In this document: one piece after another, positions 30,538-42,300 of the stretch
How the letters are laid out: every line of letters begins with the position of its first letter
How positions within the stretch are numbered: position 1 is the stretch's first letter
NCBI RefSeq assembly: GCF_020085105.1
Contig: NC_058053.1
Coordinates: 1,401,388-1,465,387 of the forward strand
Direction of reading: 5' to 3'
Length of the DNA stretch: 64,000 bases
From: Siniperca chuatsi
Taxonomy: Eukaryota; Chordata; Actinopteri; Centrarchiformes; Sinipercidae
Notes under the pieces: model-generated
Database searches by the model: none
The model's input: only the letters and a program-made list of their open reading frames with translations
Told to the model about the DNA's origin: nothing
Position numbers and translations under genes: made by a program

Positions 30538-31945
30538 TACTGGGACCCGTGGTAGTTTCCCGATTTCTTGGTGAGTTTGATCAGCCGCTTGTTGACTCTT
30601 TGTAAGTTTTCAACTCCATCACATTCTCTCATGTAGTGTCCGTCCTCTCCACACCGGTAACAAAAGATGCCAGGTTGCTCTGAATATGTCTTTTGTCTTG
30701 GTGGAGGTGCATTTCTTTTGAACTTATTTTTGGTTGTAGGATCCGGTCTTTGACTCTGGTTCTCAGTCTGAGCTGCTGCTGCTGTGACAGTTGCAACTTT
30801 GAGGTTATTAATTTCAACTTTCATCGCACTCAGTTCATTCTTGAGTCTTTCCACTTCGGGATCAGCTTTGACTTCAGGCACAGGCTTAGTGACTGAGGCA
30901 ACAGGTTTTGACATTACTGTGCTTTTAACATCACTTCTGCCTTGTAGTATGTCTTCTTCTTCTCTGACTTCTCTTAAAAGTTCATTGAAGGTTAGTGGAG
31001 GTCTTAGCTTATGGGTCATGCGTATGCGCATTGCAATCATGTCATGCTGCAGAGTACCTCGTACAACTTGTTCAATGCGAAGCCTGTTCATGTCAGCTAA
31101 CTGCAAACCTCCTTTTCTGAAGATTGAATGCAACAGTTTGTCAAGTCTGAGCAGGTAGGATGACAACTTTTCTCCTTCACTTTGAAACGTGTGTCTGAAC
31201 TTGACAAGGAGATCGGATGAACTTTCAGTGGTTCCAAAAGCTGTTTTGAGTGCTTGCATGTAGTCATTGGCAGTTGCATTTGGATTTTGTGCTTTCAGGA
31301 ATCTTATTATATCAGCAGCGGGACCCTTGAGACTGTCCACAATTCTTTGTTTCTTTATGCCATCACCGCATTGCCACTCCTCCAACATATGTGTGGTTTG
31401 CTCTGCCCAGGCATCATACTCTTCCTCTCCACTAGGGGTAGGGCGCATTCCAGAGAACATCCGCAGTTTCCGGTAGCTTTGAGTCTCGGCAGGTGCAGAG
31501 TTGCATTTGTCCACGAGAGAGCTAATAGCATTAATGAGAGCAGCGTTAACATCAAAAGGTGGAGGGTTTAACAGTCCTTTAACATCAGCAATGCTCTTGC
31601 CTTCATGCTGGAGAAATGTCAGTAGCTTTACGTGGAAGTCTTCGACTCTTCGGGTGCTGCTGGCAGTAGGTGAATTGGCCAGGGACCAACTTGACCAGGA
31701 ACGCCGACTTGGTCAGGTAAAGTCTGGGTTGTCACATCAACTAAAGTCTGAACTAACACAAAGTCAGTCTTGGAGGTCAAATCTGGTCGTTTTTCAACTA
31801 TTCTCGTCCTTCCAAAAACTTTAACTGAGCTAAGGACTTCAAGTAGGACATCGTCAGTTACGTCATGAACACCACTTAAGACTATTGCATGAGCAGGGTC
31901 TAGCTGATGTGTTTTACACCATGCACTAATCTCAACTGCATCCAT
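30537..31945 (-). pseudogene. gag: Gypsy gag, PNMA-like, with one frameshift
   Basis: The ATG at 31943-31945 opens an N-terminal domain of about 90 residues. It has SAWCKTHQLDPAHAIVLSGV and then VTDDVLLEVLSSVKVFGRTR, which fits the RRM-like N-terminal domain of PNMA (paraneoplastic Ma) proteins. This frame stops at 31628. The rest, in another frame open from about 31678, has VEDFHVKLLTFLQHEG and then SYRKLRMFSGMRPTPSGEEE. A capsid region follows with TAFGTTESSSDLLVKFRHTF and LRPPLTFNELLREVREEED. Then come a coiled-coil-like stretch and a CCHC knuckle, C-x2-C-x4-H-x4-C (CYRCGEDGHYMREC), about 40 codons before the stop. The two frames overlap at about 31630-31678, and a single indel there explains the break. 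Whether the shift is a mutation or an assembly error cannot be told here. Confidence 0.85.
30555..30561 (-). promoter_or_regulatory. Candidate -1 ribosomal frameshift heptamer
   Basis: On the minus strand the bases are GGGAAAC, phased so that the gag codons are GGA and AAC (G-GGA-AAC). This is the X-XXY-YYZ arrangement used for -1 slippage. It lies five codons before the gag stop at 30537-30539. The -1 frame stays open through to pol. A short CCAC...GTGG pairing just downstream could form part of a stimulatory stem; no structure was calculated. Confidence 0.75.
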
Positions 31946-32080
31946 TTTGTCTGATTAAAGCAGAAAATCACAGCAAATCTCAATGAAAAATGAACAATAT
32001 CAAAAGCAACTCAACACTGGGTACACTGTGTAATCACAATACTGGGCAAATTAAAAAAACATCTTAGCAAAAATAGAGGG

Positions 32081-32098
32081 ATCCCGGACGAGCCCCCA
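32081..32098 (-). promoter_or_regulatory. Primer-binding site, tRNA-Pro type
   Basis: The minus-strand bases TGGGGGCTCGTCCGGGAT begin four bases after the LTR end. This 18-mer is the well-known tRNA-Pro-complementary site also used by murine leukaemia viruses. It fixes the position of the 5' LTR boundary. Confidence 0.85.
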
Positions 32099-32102
32099 AA
32101 AA

Positions 32103-33287
32103 TGTAACCCTTTTGCCAACCAGCTCGTTATTAACAAGGAATAACTACAGTATATAGACTCCTTTAACTTCCAAATTTAACACTGGCAAAAGAGACATCC
32201 CGATGTATAAAACCTTTTGTCTAGGGTAAAAGTATGATTCTAGCTTCAAATTAAATGAGAGGATTCTCAGGTATAATAATTTATAATTAGTTAAAAACAG
32301 GTAGCTCTAAATGTAATTACCTTGTGGTTATTTTCCTTTTACAGTGTTGATTTTACAGTGTACAAATGCGAGACTCACACAGTGGATACGTTTTATGCTT
32401 TTATATTGAAAAGGTTCAGTCTTAAATCAAATATAGTCACTATAAGAAATTCCCCGACATAAATTATTTACCAGTCATTCCCACCACGAGTGCACTCGAT
32501 TTTGAGTCAGCAAGCTTGCGTTTTTGTTGGCGCGCGTTGGAGCTCAAATCCCTTTGTAATAGTGTTGAATAATCCTACCAGTCTGCAGTTCACCATTACG
32601 GCCAAAAAAACGAAGGAAGTACATCGATGAGATGGGCACACGGAATCCGCTCTCCTGGCTGTCGTCCTCAACGCAGGCGAGTGCGGGATCGTCCGGTGAT
32701 CACGCCGTCTCTCTCTCCCGACTGGTTCCGAGGTGAATTAGCAAAGTCACGGTGCTAGCAACTTTAGCTTAGCTCTTCCAGCTCATTCTTTAGAAAACTA
32801 TTTAAACTCGCTCCAGGCTGCACGAGTCGTCGGCGAGTCCTCCGCAGTCCTCCGAAACAAGAGGAAGTTTTCCAAGTGTGCTGAAGCGCGGCTTTTTAAA
32901 CACTTTTTCCTAGGTTGTGTGAGCTCCTGTAATGTGCGGCCACGGTCACTGCTGCTCCATCCTTCCGCTTCTCCGGTGGTGTTTTTTTCTCTCTTCTCTT
33001 TCGCAAGCGCTCTATTGTTGCGTCATTACATACACTCCAGTAAATCAAATAATAACAAAACAAACATTACTGGGTTTCTTTCCTATTGAATAAACTATGA
33101 ATTCTTATTCTATTTATACACTTTTAACACTATACAAATGCATATTTTAACTGTATAATAAACAATGAAATTATTCATCACAAATGAAATTACAATCCCT
33201 CAATGCAATTATAATAATGAAATGGTATACATTCTCGTAAATAATAAAACAAAATACCCTTATATACTAAATAATCAGGTTATTACA
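32103..33287 (-). repeat. 5' LTR of the Gypsy element
   Basis: 1,185 bp with TGTAACCC and GGTTATTACA termini in plus-strand order. The outside flank is TATA at 33288-33291. It adjoins the primer-binding site on its inner side. Confidence 0.85.
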
Positions 33288-33610
33288 TATAGCACTGCTG
33301 TTCAGCAGCAGCTGTCCTCAATGTGGCCTGCTTGGAGCAGACACATAGCAGAACTATCTCTTACAGCAGTGACGCAAGGGCCTGCGTAAGATTTCTGCAA
33401 CAATACTTAGTGCCAACGGCTACTACACAAAGTCTGCCAGCTAACTTTAAGAAGCGACTAAGGAGGTTAGCGTCAAGCTTACTGTAATGAGAACAAATAA
33501 CAGAGCAACCGGCTTCCACTGATCTGCACAAATGACTGCACAGCAAGGACTTTTCTCCAATCGGAACCAAAATCCTTCCCCGCCTGGCTCATCCACGTGG
33601 CCAGTTTAAC
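33288..33610. repeat. Flank segment, copy 2 of the direct duplication
   Basis: Same sequence as 25530-25852, followed here by AAGGAACGTAACC rather than TGGCCAAC. It is taken as host DNA on the outer side of the element. Confidence 0.75.
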
Positions 33611-34389
33611 AAGGAACGTAACCACTGACATAACTGGGCATAACATAGTATAGCAGAGTACACAGCTAAGCACAGGACTGTGTTACTTTTATGAATGTGT
33701 AGCGCCCCTAGTCCTAACCAATACTACAATAGGGCAACTAACATCTACCTAGACCTGGGGTGTGGTCTGCCTTGCGGGACTCACAAAATGAGTTAGTATT
33801 GGGTTGAACAGTTGACTGAGTGAATCAAGCTAGTCAGACGTCCTCGGTGGCTGGTCCTATGGTAAGCCACACTGCTTCATGACCATCCACCGTCACTCTG
33901 GGCTGGGCTCGCCATCACTGATCCTTCAGATTCTCTCTTGGTAGTCAACATAACAAAAAACCAACCCACACAAGCAGTAAGTCAAAGTAGTAAGTCATTC
34001 TGTTTTTTCTATTTTTAACATGAGACCTCATTAACTTATTTCCACCATTTAGTGAATTTCACAGGGTATGACTAGTGGCTAAGAACATATCTTGTTTACA
34101 GTAAAATGAATTACCACATGTAACAACATTGGTATTTTAGCAATTAATAATTAATTAATAACAATTTCTTATCATGAACTTCCACATACCACAACAATAG
34201 ACCACATACACTAGGGTTTGTGACGTACTTCTGATTCCAAACAAGCTGCTTCCGGTCTGTTGGTTTCGAGATAGCTAGCTTGTTAGCATTAATGTATAAA
34301 CTTTTATCATGAGTGTAAGGAGGAAAGTGTTTAAGACGGAACATTTTCAGAAACAGGAGACAAGAAATACTCTGCACTGCTGAGTGCCA
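33611..34389. other. Unassigned sequence before the ISL2EU element
   Basis: No coding match. The left end of the ISL2EU element may lie inside this stretch, but I could not find its terminal repeat. Confidence 0.35.
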
Positions 34390-34395
34390 CTTAGT

Positions 34396-35852
34396 TTCCA
34401 CAGCTTTCCAACTCAGACAATGGCTTGTAAACATACGTCGGGATCAGTTCACCATCTGCTCTCACACTAAGGTCTGCAGCAGACACTTTACCACTGATCA
34501 GTTCATAGAGCCAACAACACTCGATGGTCGAAGAAGGCTTGTTAAAGGTGCTGTACCGACGCTCTTTGAATGGAATGGATACACCATTGAAAAACTGCGG
34601 CGTAGTATGTGGGAGAGGACAGAACGGTCCATTGAACCAGTCCCCCCTGAGGAGCAACAGCCCCTCAATGTCACAGTGGAACATGACTACTGCTCAGTCC
34701 CTGAACCGTCTGCACTGGACATGTCCTCATAAGATGCAGAAGACCTATCCAAAAAAATAGAGGTGAAAGGAAATACAGCAGTTACGTGTCCAGCGAGAGT
34801 TTGGGTTACAGCGGTTTGCTGGCCCTGATGCCGACATCCGATTCTATATCAGGTAGGCCTTGTAATAAGTTGTATTTAATGTTAGTACACCAATGTCAAC
34901 AAGTTCAATTCTAAAGAATCCTGTTGTCTTTATCCTGTAGTTTATTTACCTACTGGGTGACCACTGAAAATATGCATGTTAGCTTGAATGTTAATTTGGG
35001 TAACGTTAGCCAAAGATGTAACACATTAATTTAGCTGTTACAACATGATTAAGGTGACAGTGTATGATTTTATTTACTATGTTAATCAATGATTGACATG
35101 ATGTATGTGTTTTCTGTGAATAGATTTCCAAGCAATGACCATCTGATGGCATTTTGGTTTTTGATTGAGCCTTCCCTTTATAAAATGGTCCGGGTCTCAA
35201 GAGAAAATCAGCTGCCAAGAGAAATGAAGAAGTGGTCACAAAAGCATGTCCATCAACGGCAGGCTATGGTCTGAGTGTACTTTGTTGGCAGTTATATAGC
35301 AGGCAGACTCACACACACACAAACAAAAACTGGTGAGGGGGAGACAATATTTCTCAAATATGATGTCATTGCTTTTGTGTAGGGGGCCTAAAGGCTAAAT
35401 TAAAGGTCTCATCTCCCCTTTAAATACATCAGCACACTACACAGCAACTCATTGTTTTCCCCATGGTATGGTACACATAACCATTATAAAACATTTAGCC
35501 AAGCAAGAGCACAACCTTACTAGTTCTTCGCTTACTTTCTTTATTTTGTTTTTACCTCCCAGAGATGGTGCAGTTACATTCATCTCTGATCTGTATGGTG
35601 GCTCAGTTAGTGACAAGGAGATATTCAAACAATCAGGAATAGCTGAGAAGTTGACGAAAGACATGGCAGTAATGGTAGATAAGAGCTTCCTAATCAGTGA
35701 TTGTTGCAAATGCAAGTTGTACTGGCTACCTTTTCTCCAGGTTCGGGAGACACAGGCCATAGCCAGACTGAGGGTGCACGTGGAGCATGTCATTAGGAGG
35801 ATAAAACAGAACAAACTTTTTCATGGCGTCATCCTTCTGTTACATGCCTGTT
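34396..35852 (+). pseudogene. ISL2EU transposase (THAP finger plus DDE_Tnp_4)
   Basis: From 34400 one frame reads LRQWLVNIRRDQFTICSHTK, then VCSRHFTTDQFIEPTTLDGR, then VPTLFEWNGY. This is the C-terminal half of a THAP DNA-binding finger (C-x-x-H followed by F and the W/P-containing end). The first C-x-C half upstream is not recognisable. An acidic linker with PPEEQQPL and PEPSALDMSS follows. A second block at 35124-35230 reads FPSNDHLMAFWFLIEPSLYK then MVRVSRE. The third block, 35565-35852, has GAVTFISDLYGGSVSDKEIF, then MAVMVDKSFLISD, then ETQAIARLRVHVEHVIRRIK, the end of a DDE_Tnp_4 domain. The middle, including the first catalytic D, is deleted between 35275 and 35560, and the C terminus is cut after FHGVIL. 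Confidence 0.75.
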
Positions 35853-36599
35853 GAAATTGTTGTCAAAATAATTTCTACATTGTGTTAGTTTGTTGGTGTA
35901 TTTCAAAATCAGGATACTCCCTAGACTATAATTTATCCGGGGTATTCCAAAAGTTGGCACACTGTCAGTAAACTAATCTGCTACAGTCTGTAGCATTTTT
36001 ATGAAAGTGTACATATATATAGGAATGATTTCTTTGTTGTTAAATATAAAATGTAAGTAAATTGTTTCATGGAGTCCCTGTTCTTTAAAAAAAAACTAAT
36101 TGATGTCCTATTTTTGGGAACAATGTTAATATAGATTCATATATCAAACTGTTCATTCTTGAAGAAAAAAAAATTGTATTTGAAAGTGCAATATATCAGT
36201 AATGTATTCTCATTATGTGGTCTGCAAAGGTGTTGTATGTTTGTAGCTTGTTTTAAAGATCACTTCATACCATTGTCTGTTCTTTTAAAATGGTTTATTG
36301 ATTCCCTACAAAAGTGCATGTTTTCAGTTTTTGTCATTCAAGTATTTAATAGCCTTTAATTTAGCTGTGGCAGCTGATAGAGGTACATTTAATCATTTCA
36401 AAAGGCCTCTACTTTGCCCTTACTGTATATGAACACTTAACATTGTGTAAACAACTTAAAGGTTTTGCAGTGATCTGCAGTATATGGACTACAAACATTT
36501 GAGCCACATTATAAAACTTCCCAAGAAGTTAGGAACAATATACAGAAACACAGAAATAACACATGAGAGCTAACAAAGCAGTCTTAGTTCTATTTGGAG

Positions 36600-37815
36600 T
36601 CTATCACAGCTGACAATAATGACAAATTCCATGGACAACGGGTTAAGGATCTGGGTTTTGCTCATATTTTCAAAGACAGGTATTTTGGCATGTATGTATG
36701 TAAAAAGAAATGGTCAGCTTTTTCTCGGATATTCTTTGCACAAGGTAGTCCTCCTGCGCCCACACTAGTCGCACCACTGCATCCCAGTGACATGGAGTTG
36801 TCCTTGCACTTGCCAGTATATATGTTGGTAATATGCTGGGCTCTTCTTTAGTTTAAGGCAACCACATTCCATTTTCAAATGTTTGCAGTCCACAAAGTTC
36901 TGCACACTGGGGCATTTAAATTTGACAAGGCCAAATTGGGGGTATTCAGTGGGGTCAAAAACGACCATCAGGGAAGCACCAAGCGAGGCAGTAGTGGGGT
37001 GAATGACAAGACCACAGGGTGAGTAGTTAATTTTCATTACACTACTGTACTCAGCTGCTACTGCAGGCTCCATCTTAGCACCTCTCCTCATGTCTGCCGT
37101 CTGCCTTGTTCCCTTGATTATGCGCTCTGCAAGTGACTCAACAGAGCTCTGGCCTTTGACATGACACTTCCCAAAACCTTGAGGTAGTCACCCTGGGTCT
37201 GCAGAGCAGATGCCACTCAGAGCTAGAGCTTTGCTCACGTGTAGCCTCCTCAATTTTGTGAGCCATTTCCATGGTTAAAGAAAAGCTATTGAGATGTATG
37301 TAGTAGCTCCTCTTCCGAGCACACAAACACACAATCATTTGGCAACATAACGTGCCCCTCCAGAGGCAAGTCTGGTGTTGGTGGCGTATCATGGTGCAGT
37401 GTGATGTACCAGGATGTCACAGCAGGCTGTTGATACGACAGAATACTGTCCTCCTGCACTAACCTGAAGGCACTCTCCGCAAAGGGCTTGTTCTCGATAC
37501 TAAATTTTGCGTACACCTCCATTATTCTGAACATGCAGGGATCTGGTAATGGATCCACCATGCCTCTGTAGAATCCACTCCTACAAAGAGTTGTTAAGGT
37601 AATGCAGTACATTAATATGGGATAATAAAAGGTAAGGAATACAGCAACTGAACAAATAGCAACATTCATTTGTAACACAGGACACAACATTTTACAGCTC
37701 AAATTACCTTATTTAGTCAAAACTTTAATCCCATTTAAATTACCATTGTTCGTGGCTTGTGCCACTGCTGTTCAGATGCTGTGGAGCTATATACAGGAGG
37801 TACAACTGGCATGTT
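36600..37815 (-). pseudogene. ISL2EU YqaJ-like nuclease (intron-containing)
   Basis: On the minus strand a first exon starts near 37813 with MPVVPPVYSSTASEQQWHKP then RTM. It ends at a GTAATT donor near 37742. After an acceptor TTTGTAG near 37580 the next exon reads GFYRGMVDPLPDPCMFRIME and then VYAKFSIENKPF. Frameshifted stretches follow: AHKIEEATREQSSSSEWHLL and RPRVTTSRFWEV. The best part, 37091-36765, reads MEPAVAAEYSSVMKINYSPC, then GLVIHPTTASLGAS, then FDPTEYPQFGLVKFKCP, then YWQVQGQLHVTGMQWCD. The E in the first block, the D-P-T-E region and the V-K-F-K-C-P strand, followed by Q-V-Q-G, are the lambda-exonuclease/YqaJ active-site motifs. A C-terminal REKADHFFLHTYMPKYL region is visible at about 36640. 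It is inactive because of several frameshifts. Confidence 0.7.
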
Positions 37816-38329
37816 GAGCTGTGAATAATGTGCTATTTGGAACAGTAATGCCACTGTGTGATTGCACATAACAGGAAGAATGATTGTGTGTCACCACCAC
37901 TGCAGATGAATAGCGAAGTTTTAAAAATTATAACCTCTGCTTCATGGAAAAGAGCCAATAGGTTATTATGAGTTGAACAGTGTCTTATTGTTACTGAACT
38001 ATATTCCTAGAAGAAGCCTATTGTCCTTAACGCTTAGTTACCTTGTGTCCCTACTATAACAAACTTTACCTTCCTTAACAACTATATTGCATAGATGGTA
38101 TATATTAACAGTGTTCACTTAATGTAAATTTGTTTCTGATCACCCAAACAAACATGTTTTCATCTCATCCTTATTAATTGTAACTTGATCAAATTATCTG
38201 ACCAATCAAATTAGGTGTGATAAAGTAGGGAGACACAGAAAACATTCAAGTTGATGGGCCTTTATGAATAAACTAAGCTAATGCTTAACTGAATCCCACT
38301 GAACATGGATGAACAACTGATTGAAGATA

Positions 38330-39379
38330 AGTCAAGATAAGGAGAGTGCACACTCAGCATGTTCCTCTGACCATCAACGGTGCGACTGTGGAGAGAGTGA
38401 GCAGCACCAAGTTCCTGGGTGTGCACATCACAGAGGACCTCTCCTGGACCGACAACACTGCAGCACTGGCCAAGAAATCACAGCAGCGTCTCTACTTCCT
38501 CCGCAAACTGAGGAGAGCCAGAGCCCCACCCCCCATCATGTACACCTTCTACAGAGGCACCATCGAGAGCATTCTGACTAGCTGCATCACTGTGTGGTAT
38601 GGCGCCTGCAACGCGTCCTGCCGGAAGACTCTGCAACGCACAGTGAGAGCAGCTGAGAAGATCATTGGTGTCTCTCTCCCTCCCTCCAGGACATTTATGG
38701 AACCCGTCTCACTCGCAAAGCCCTCTGCATTGCAGGTGATCCCACACACCCGTCACACAGCTTCTTCAGTCTGCTGCCATCAGGAGGAGACTGCGGAGTC
38801 TTCAGGCCAGGACCAACAGACTGAAGGACAGCTTCATCCATCAGGCTGTCAGGAAGCTGAACTCGCTCCCAAACTTGCCCCCGTCCCTCTTCTGCCCCAG
38901 GCACCACTGAATTATGAACCCCAGATCCCACATCCCCAGGAACTTCCACTGACATACGATGTCATGCACCAGTCACTTTGTGTAGCATTGGTCTGCTCAC
39001 TACCTCATTCACCATGGAACTGACGCCATTCTACAACCTCAGTCAGTTTAATTAAAATAAGCTCTTTGTCACCTTAATCAGACTGAATAAGCTATTTTTC
39101 TTGGTTTGCACTTTATCTGCCATGTGCCTTGCGCTGCTTTTAGTCAACCTATTTTTATTTTTTATTTTATTTTATTTTTTTATTATGTCTCTTTTTTGTA
39201 TTCCCTTATTGTATAGTTTTAGCTTATATTTTATATTTGACCTAGATTTTAGGCTCTACTGTTAGTGTTATCTGTATGCACCGGGGGTCTGAGAGTAACG
39301 CAATTTCGATTCTCTGTATGTATGTAATGTACGTGTGGAAGAATTGACAATAAAGCAGACTTGACTTGACTTGACTTGA
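38330..39379 (+). mobile_element. Rex1-like LINE 3' end with ACTTG tail
   Basis: The frame from 38346 reads VPLTINGATVERVSSTKFLG, then VHITEDLSWTDNTAALAKKS, then QQRLYFLRKLRRARAPPPIM, then YRGTIESILTSCITVWYGAC. It continues as RTVRAAEKIIGVSLP. A frameshift after LPPS moves the coding to another frame, in which ALCIAGDPTHPSHSFFSLLP-like sequence and LKDSFIHQAVRKLNSLP are readable. The 3' UTR contains TGAGAGTAACGCAATTTCGA and ends ATTGACAATAAAGCAGACTT. A (GACTT)n run then covers 39358-39379. All upstream coding is absent, so this is a 5'-truncated, inactive copy. The clade is inferred from motif resemblance. Confidence 0.75.
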
Positions 39380-42300
39380 AGTCCTTGTTGTGCTGTCTGT
39401 CTGGGCAAGATGGCCCTCTGAGATCAGTTTCAGGGGTCACAGGCAGGAGGACAGAGGAGAGAGGAGATGAGGTAGCACACAATAGGCACATGAGAAGAGC
39501 TTTATTAAATAAGAAGGTAGTTTAAAAACACACACATAAAAGGCAACCATTTACTGCATACTGCTGTTACAAACTGAGTACAATTAACTGATAATTAGCC
39601 TGATCATCCACTGTCAGTAATCAATGCAGACGCACATTATTAAACCATTAATCAAACCAATAACTAACCGCAGTCAATGTCAGACAACGTTATCATACTT
39701 TAGCAGTTACCTAGTGTTTCTGTAGTGGTGACAAAATGTTAAAAAATGTACTGCTAAAAGATTTGCAGTCTGAACTAAACTAAAGCTCCCTGGGCTCTCC
39801 GGGTAAAACATTACACCAAGCTCCCTTTAAGAAATATGACATTAACAATTCCTTATGTGTCTGTAAAAACACATTACTCTAGAAACATAATATAAAGGGT
39901 GTCATATGTTGACAGTCTTGTCAATTGTCAAATAAACTGTATTTCCATACAAACTGTACATTTTGGATTTTGTCGCCTCCGTTTAGTGGGAGAAGTCAGT
40001 GGGAATGAGTGGCGAACCAGTTCAAAAATTAAGATTTCTCACTAAAAGTGCTGGTTGGGGGATCAGATATGGCTGAATTTAACATCAACTCATAACACTT
40101 TTAATTCACTGTCTATCATGTGTGTGTGACAGTATTTGAGGAGTTTTTTCAGCCATTACCCAAGTAACTACCCGGTTTGCTGCTTCCTGTTTGGTGCTAG
40201 CGAGAGTGCACCTGCCTTCCGATAATATTAAAACATGTTTGATTTTATCGTAACGTCGAGATGAGACAAAGACTGACTTAAGACAGCTCGGATTGAGTTT
40301 TATGATTGATCGCGGAACGTTTTGTTTTCTTTTGTGATTTTGTTTTTGTTACCAGTGGACTACATAGCTAACAGACTTGGATGGCTGTCTCAGCTTTGAC
40401 ATCCAACATGCTATCCACCTACCTGTTCCTGTGCTTCGGCATGTCTTGCCTTCTTGCTGGGCATTTTGAAAAAATTAACCAAACTCTGACATTTCATTTT
40501 TAGCCTACACCAACAGAGAGTCAGAAGTTTGGAAGTCAATCATGGCCCATATACACGGAGTCAGGGTCATGAGAGTAGTTTTAAACAGAGATAATATGAT
40601 ATGTCACCACTAGATGGTATTGAAACTCAATTAATACTAACATACCGAAACATGGCAGAACTGATGGTAAATTTAGCTCCCCGTCAACTTCTGCATGGAA
40701 TGATCCTCTTTTCAAGATGTTGTCTTTATAAGAGGTCAAAAAGTCAATTCAGTCATGGTCAAGGCTGAATTTTCATGTAATTTCAGTTAGAGTATTGAAC
40801 CAGCAGAAAATTTCAATACAAAAAAATCTCAATACAAAGCTGGAAATTCGTTTGTAAGACATGCTTATTTATTATCCTCACCAACCCAGAAATGGACTGT
40901 TCCATCTTCTGCGCTCAGGCAAACGCCTCTGTCACAAGTCTAACAGAGAGACTCAGAAAAAGAATCCTTGGCACTGCTCTGCACACTGCATTTTTGCACT
41001 GAAGCGTTTATATTCCAGACTCAGAATAAAACACGGCTAGACTGGTGCAACATAGTTAGTTACAGGTGTTACCTGTGCAAAACATATTAATGATAATAGT
41101 TCATATTATCGATAGTCTTGTCAGTTTTCATCAGTTCTGTTATCGCTTGTGAACCGGGCTGTAATAACCTTAACTGAAACCACATTAAAACATATACAAC
41201 AATAAACATATTTTCACACCTGTATGAGCAAAACTCCATATGCTCTACACATTTACCTCAATAAGGGCTTCAAAAGGTTGAAAACATTTTACAACTTTAA
41301 CTGCATTTCCTGGTTGGCCTAGGTAGTCTGGCTAGCCCTGTTACTTGCTTTTTCTGGCTGGTCAGTACAGTAAACCTAAATTTCCAGCCTATAACTGGCT
41401 AATTCTCTACAGGCTGACAGCTCACTGCCTGTCTTTTAGTAATATTTACACAGTTTCACTGTACACAAAAAACTGTTTATAGGTCACGGTAAAACTACTA
41501 GGACACCACATGAACTGCTAGGGTTGGTCTACATTAACTAAACATTTTACCAGACTTTAATTGACTGCAAATTACTAATTATAATAGCCATTAACGCCTC
41601 TATTAGCATGTGGATTGCTTACGCTAATCGTTAATGCTAATCCCTTATGCTAATCGCTAGAGCTTAAGATAATTTATGTCAGGTGAAGAAAAAAAGATGA
41701 ATCAAATCAGAATTGTGAAGCCTGCCAGACATTTACTTAATCTTTTAACTTTAGTGTTTGTTGTAATTGTGTTTTTTTTATAATTTTTTATTTCCAAAAG
41801 TATAAACAAAATTAGATCGTGGCAGCCATTTTACAATGCAGTAAGAAAAAAGAATATACTAATTACGTAGGGTAAGTTCATCTTAAATATTATATTATAG
41901 TAATATTACTGTTACTATATACAATGTATTTTGGTATGAAAGCATGCATTTTAAATTTAACCAAGTATCCTATATCATAAATACATGTTTGGCATTTGAA
42001 ACAAACCAAACTGTTGGAAAATTGGTTGAAGATTCAGCGAGTTATGATGAATTTCATTTGGCTTTAATTGTGGATAGACCTCCTGCCTTGATAGACTTAC
42101 TGTACACGCATCAGGAGGCGAGGCTTCCCGTACCAATATGGCGGCTGTGTTGATGTATCACCGCAGTAAACAGCAGCAGTCAATGAGGTACGTACGTGTA
42201 TATATCTATGGCTAATCGCTTAGCCTAATCGCTTTGGCTAAGTGCTAACACTTACATTTGCCCGCAAACCACTAATTTTCTAATCAGAGTCATAGTATCA

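Larger units (their letters stand above)
25860..33287 (-). mobile_element. Ty3/Gypsy retrotransposon with PNMA-type gag
   Basis: Going 5' to 3' on the minus strand: LTR (33287-32103), four-base spacer, primer-binding site, gag (31945-30537), pol (30537-26135), purine tract (26082-26070) and a partial 3' LTR (26069-25860). Ty3/Gypsy order is shown by protease, reverse transcriptase, RNase H, then integrase. No envelope-like frame is present. The 5' LTR is complete, while only the first 210 bases of the 3' LTR precede the junction with the duplicated flank. That 210-base segment agrees with the 5' LTR where copy A differs (TTTCCTATTG against TTTCCTATATTG). The insertion therefore looks recent, but gag carries a frameshift and pol a stop and a frameshift. 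Confidence 0.9.
34390..37815. mobile_element. Decayed ISL2EU-type DNA transposon
   Basis: Two convergent genes are recognised: a THAP plus DDE transposase on the plus strand (34396-35852) and a YqaJ-like nuclease on the minus strand (37815-36600). That pairing is the hallmark of ISL2EU (IS4EU) elements, relatives of PIF/Harbinger. About 750 bp of AT-rich sequence separates the two 3' ends. Terminal repeats and the short target duplication expected of this group were not located, so the true limits lie somewhat outside these coordinates. Both genes carry frameshifts or deletions. Confidence 0.75.
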
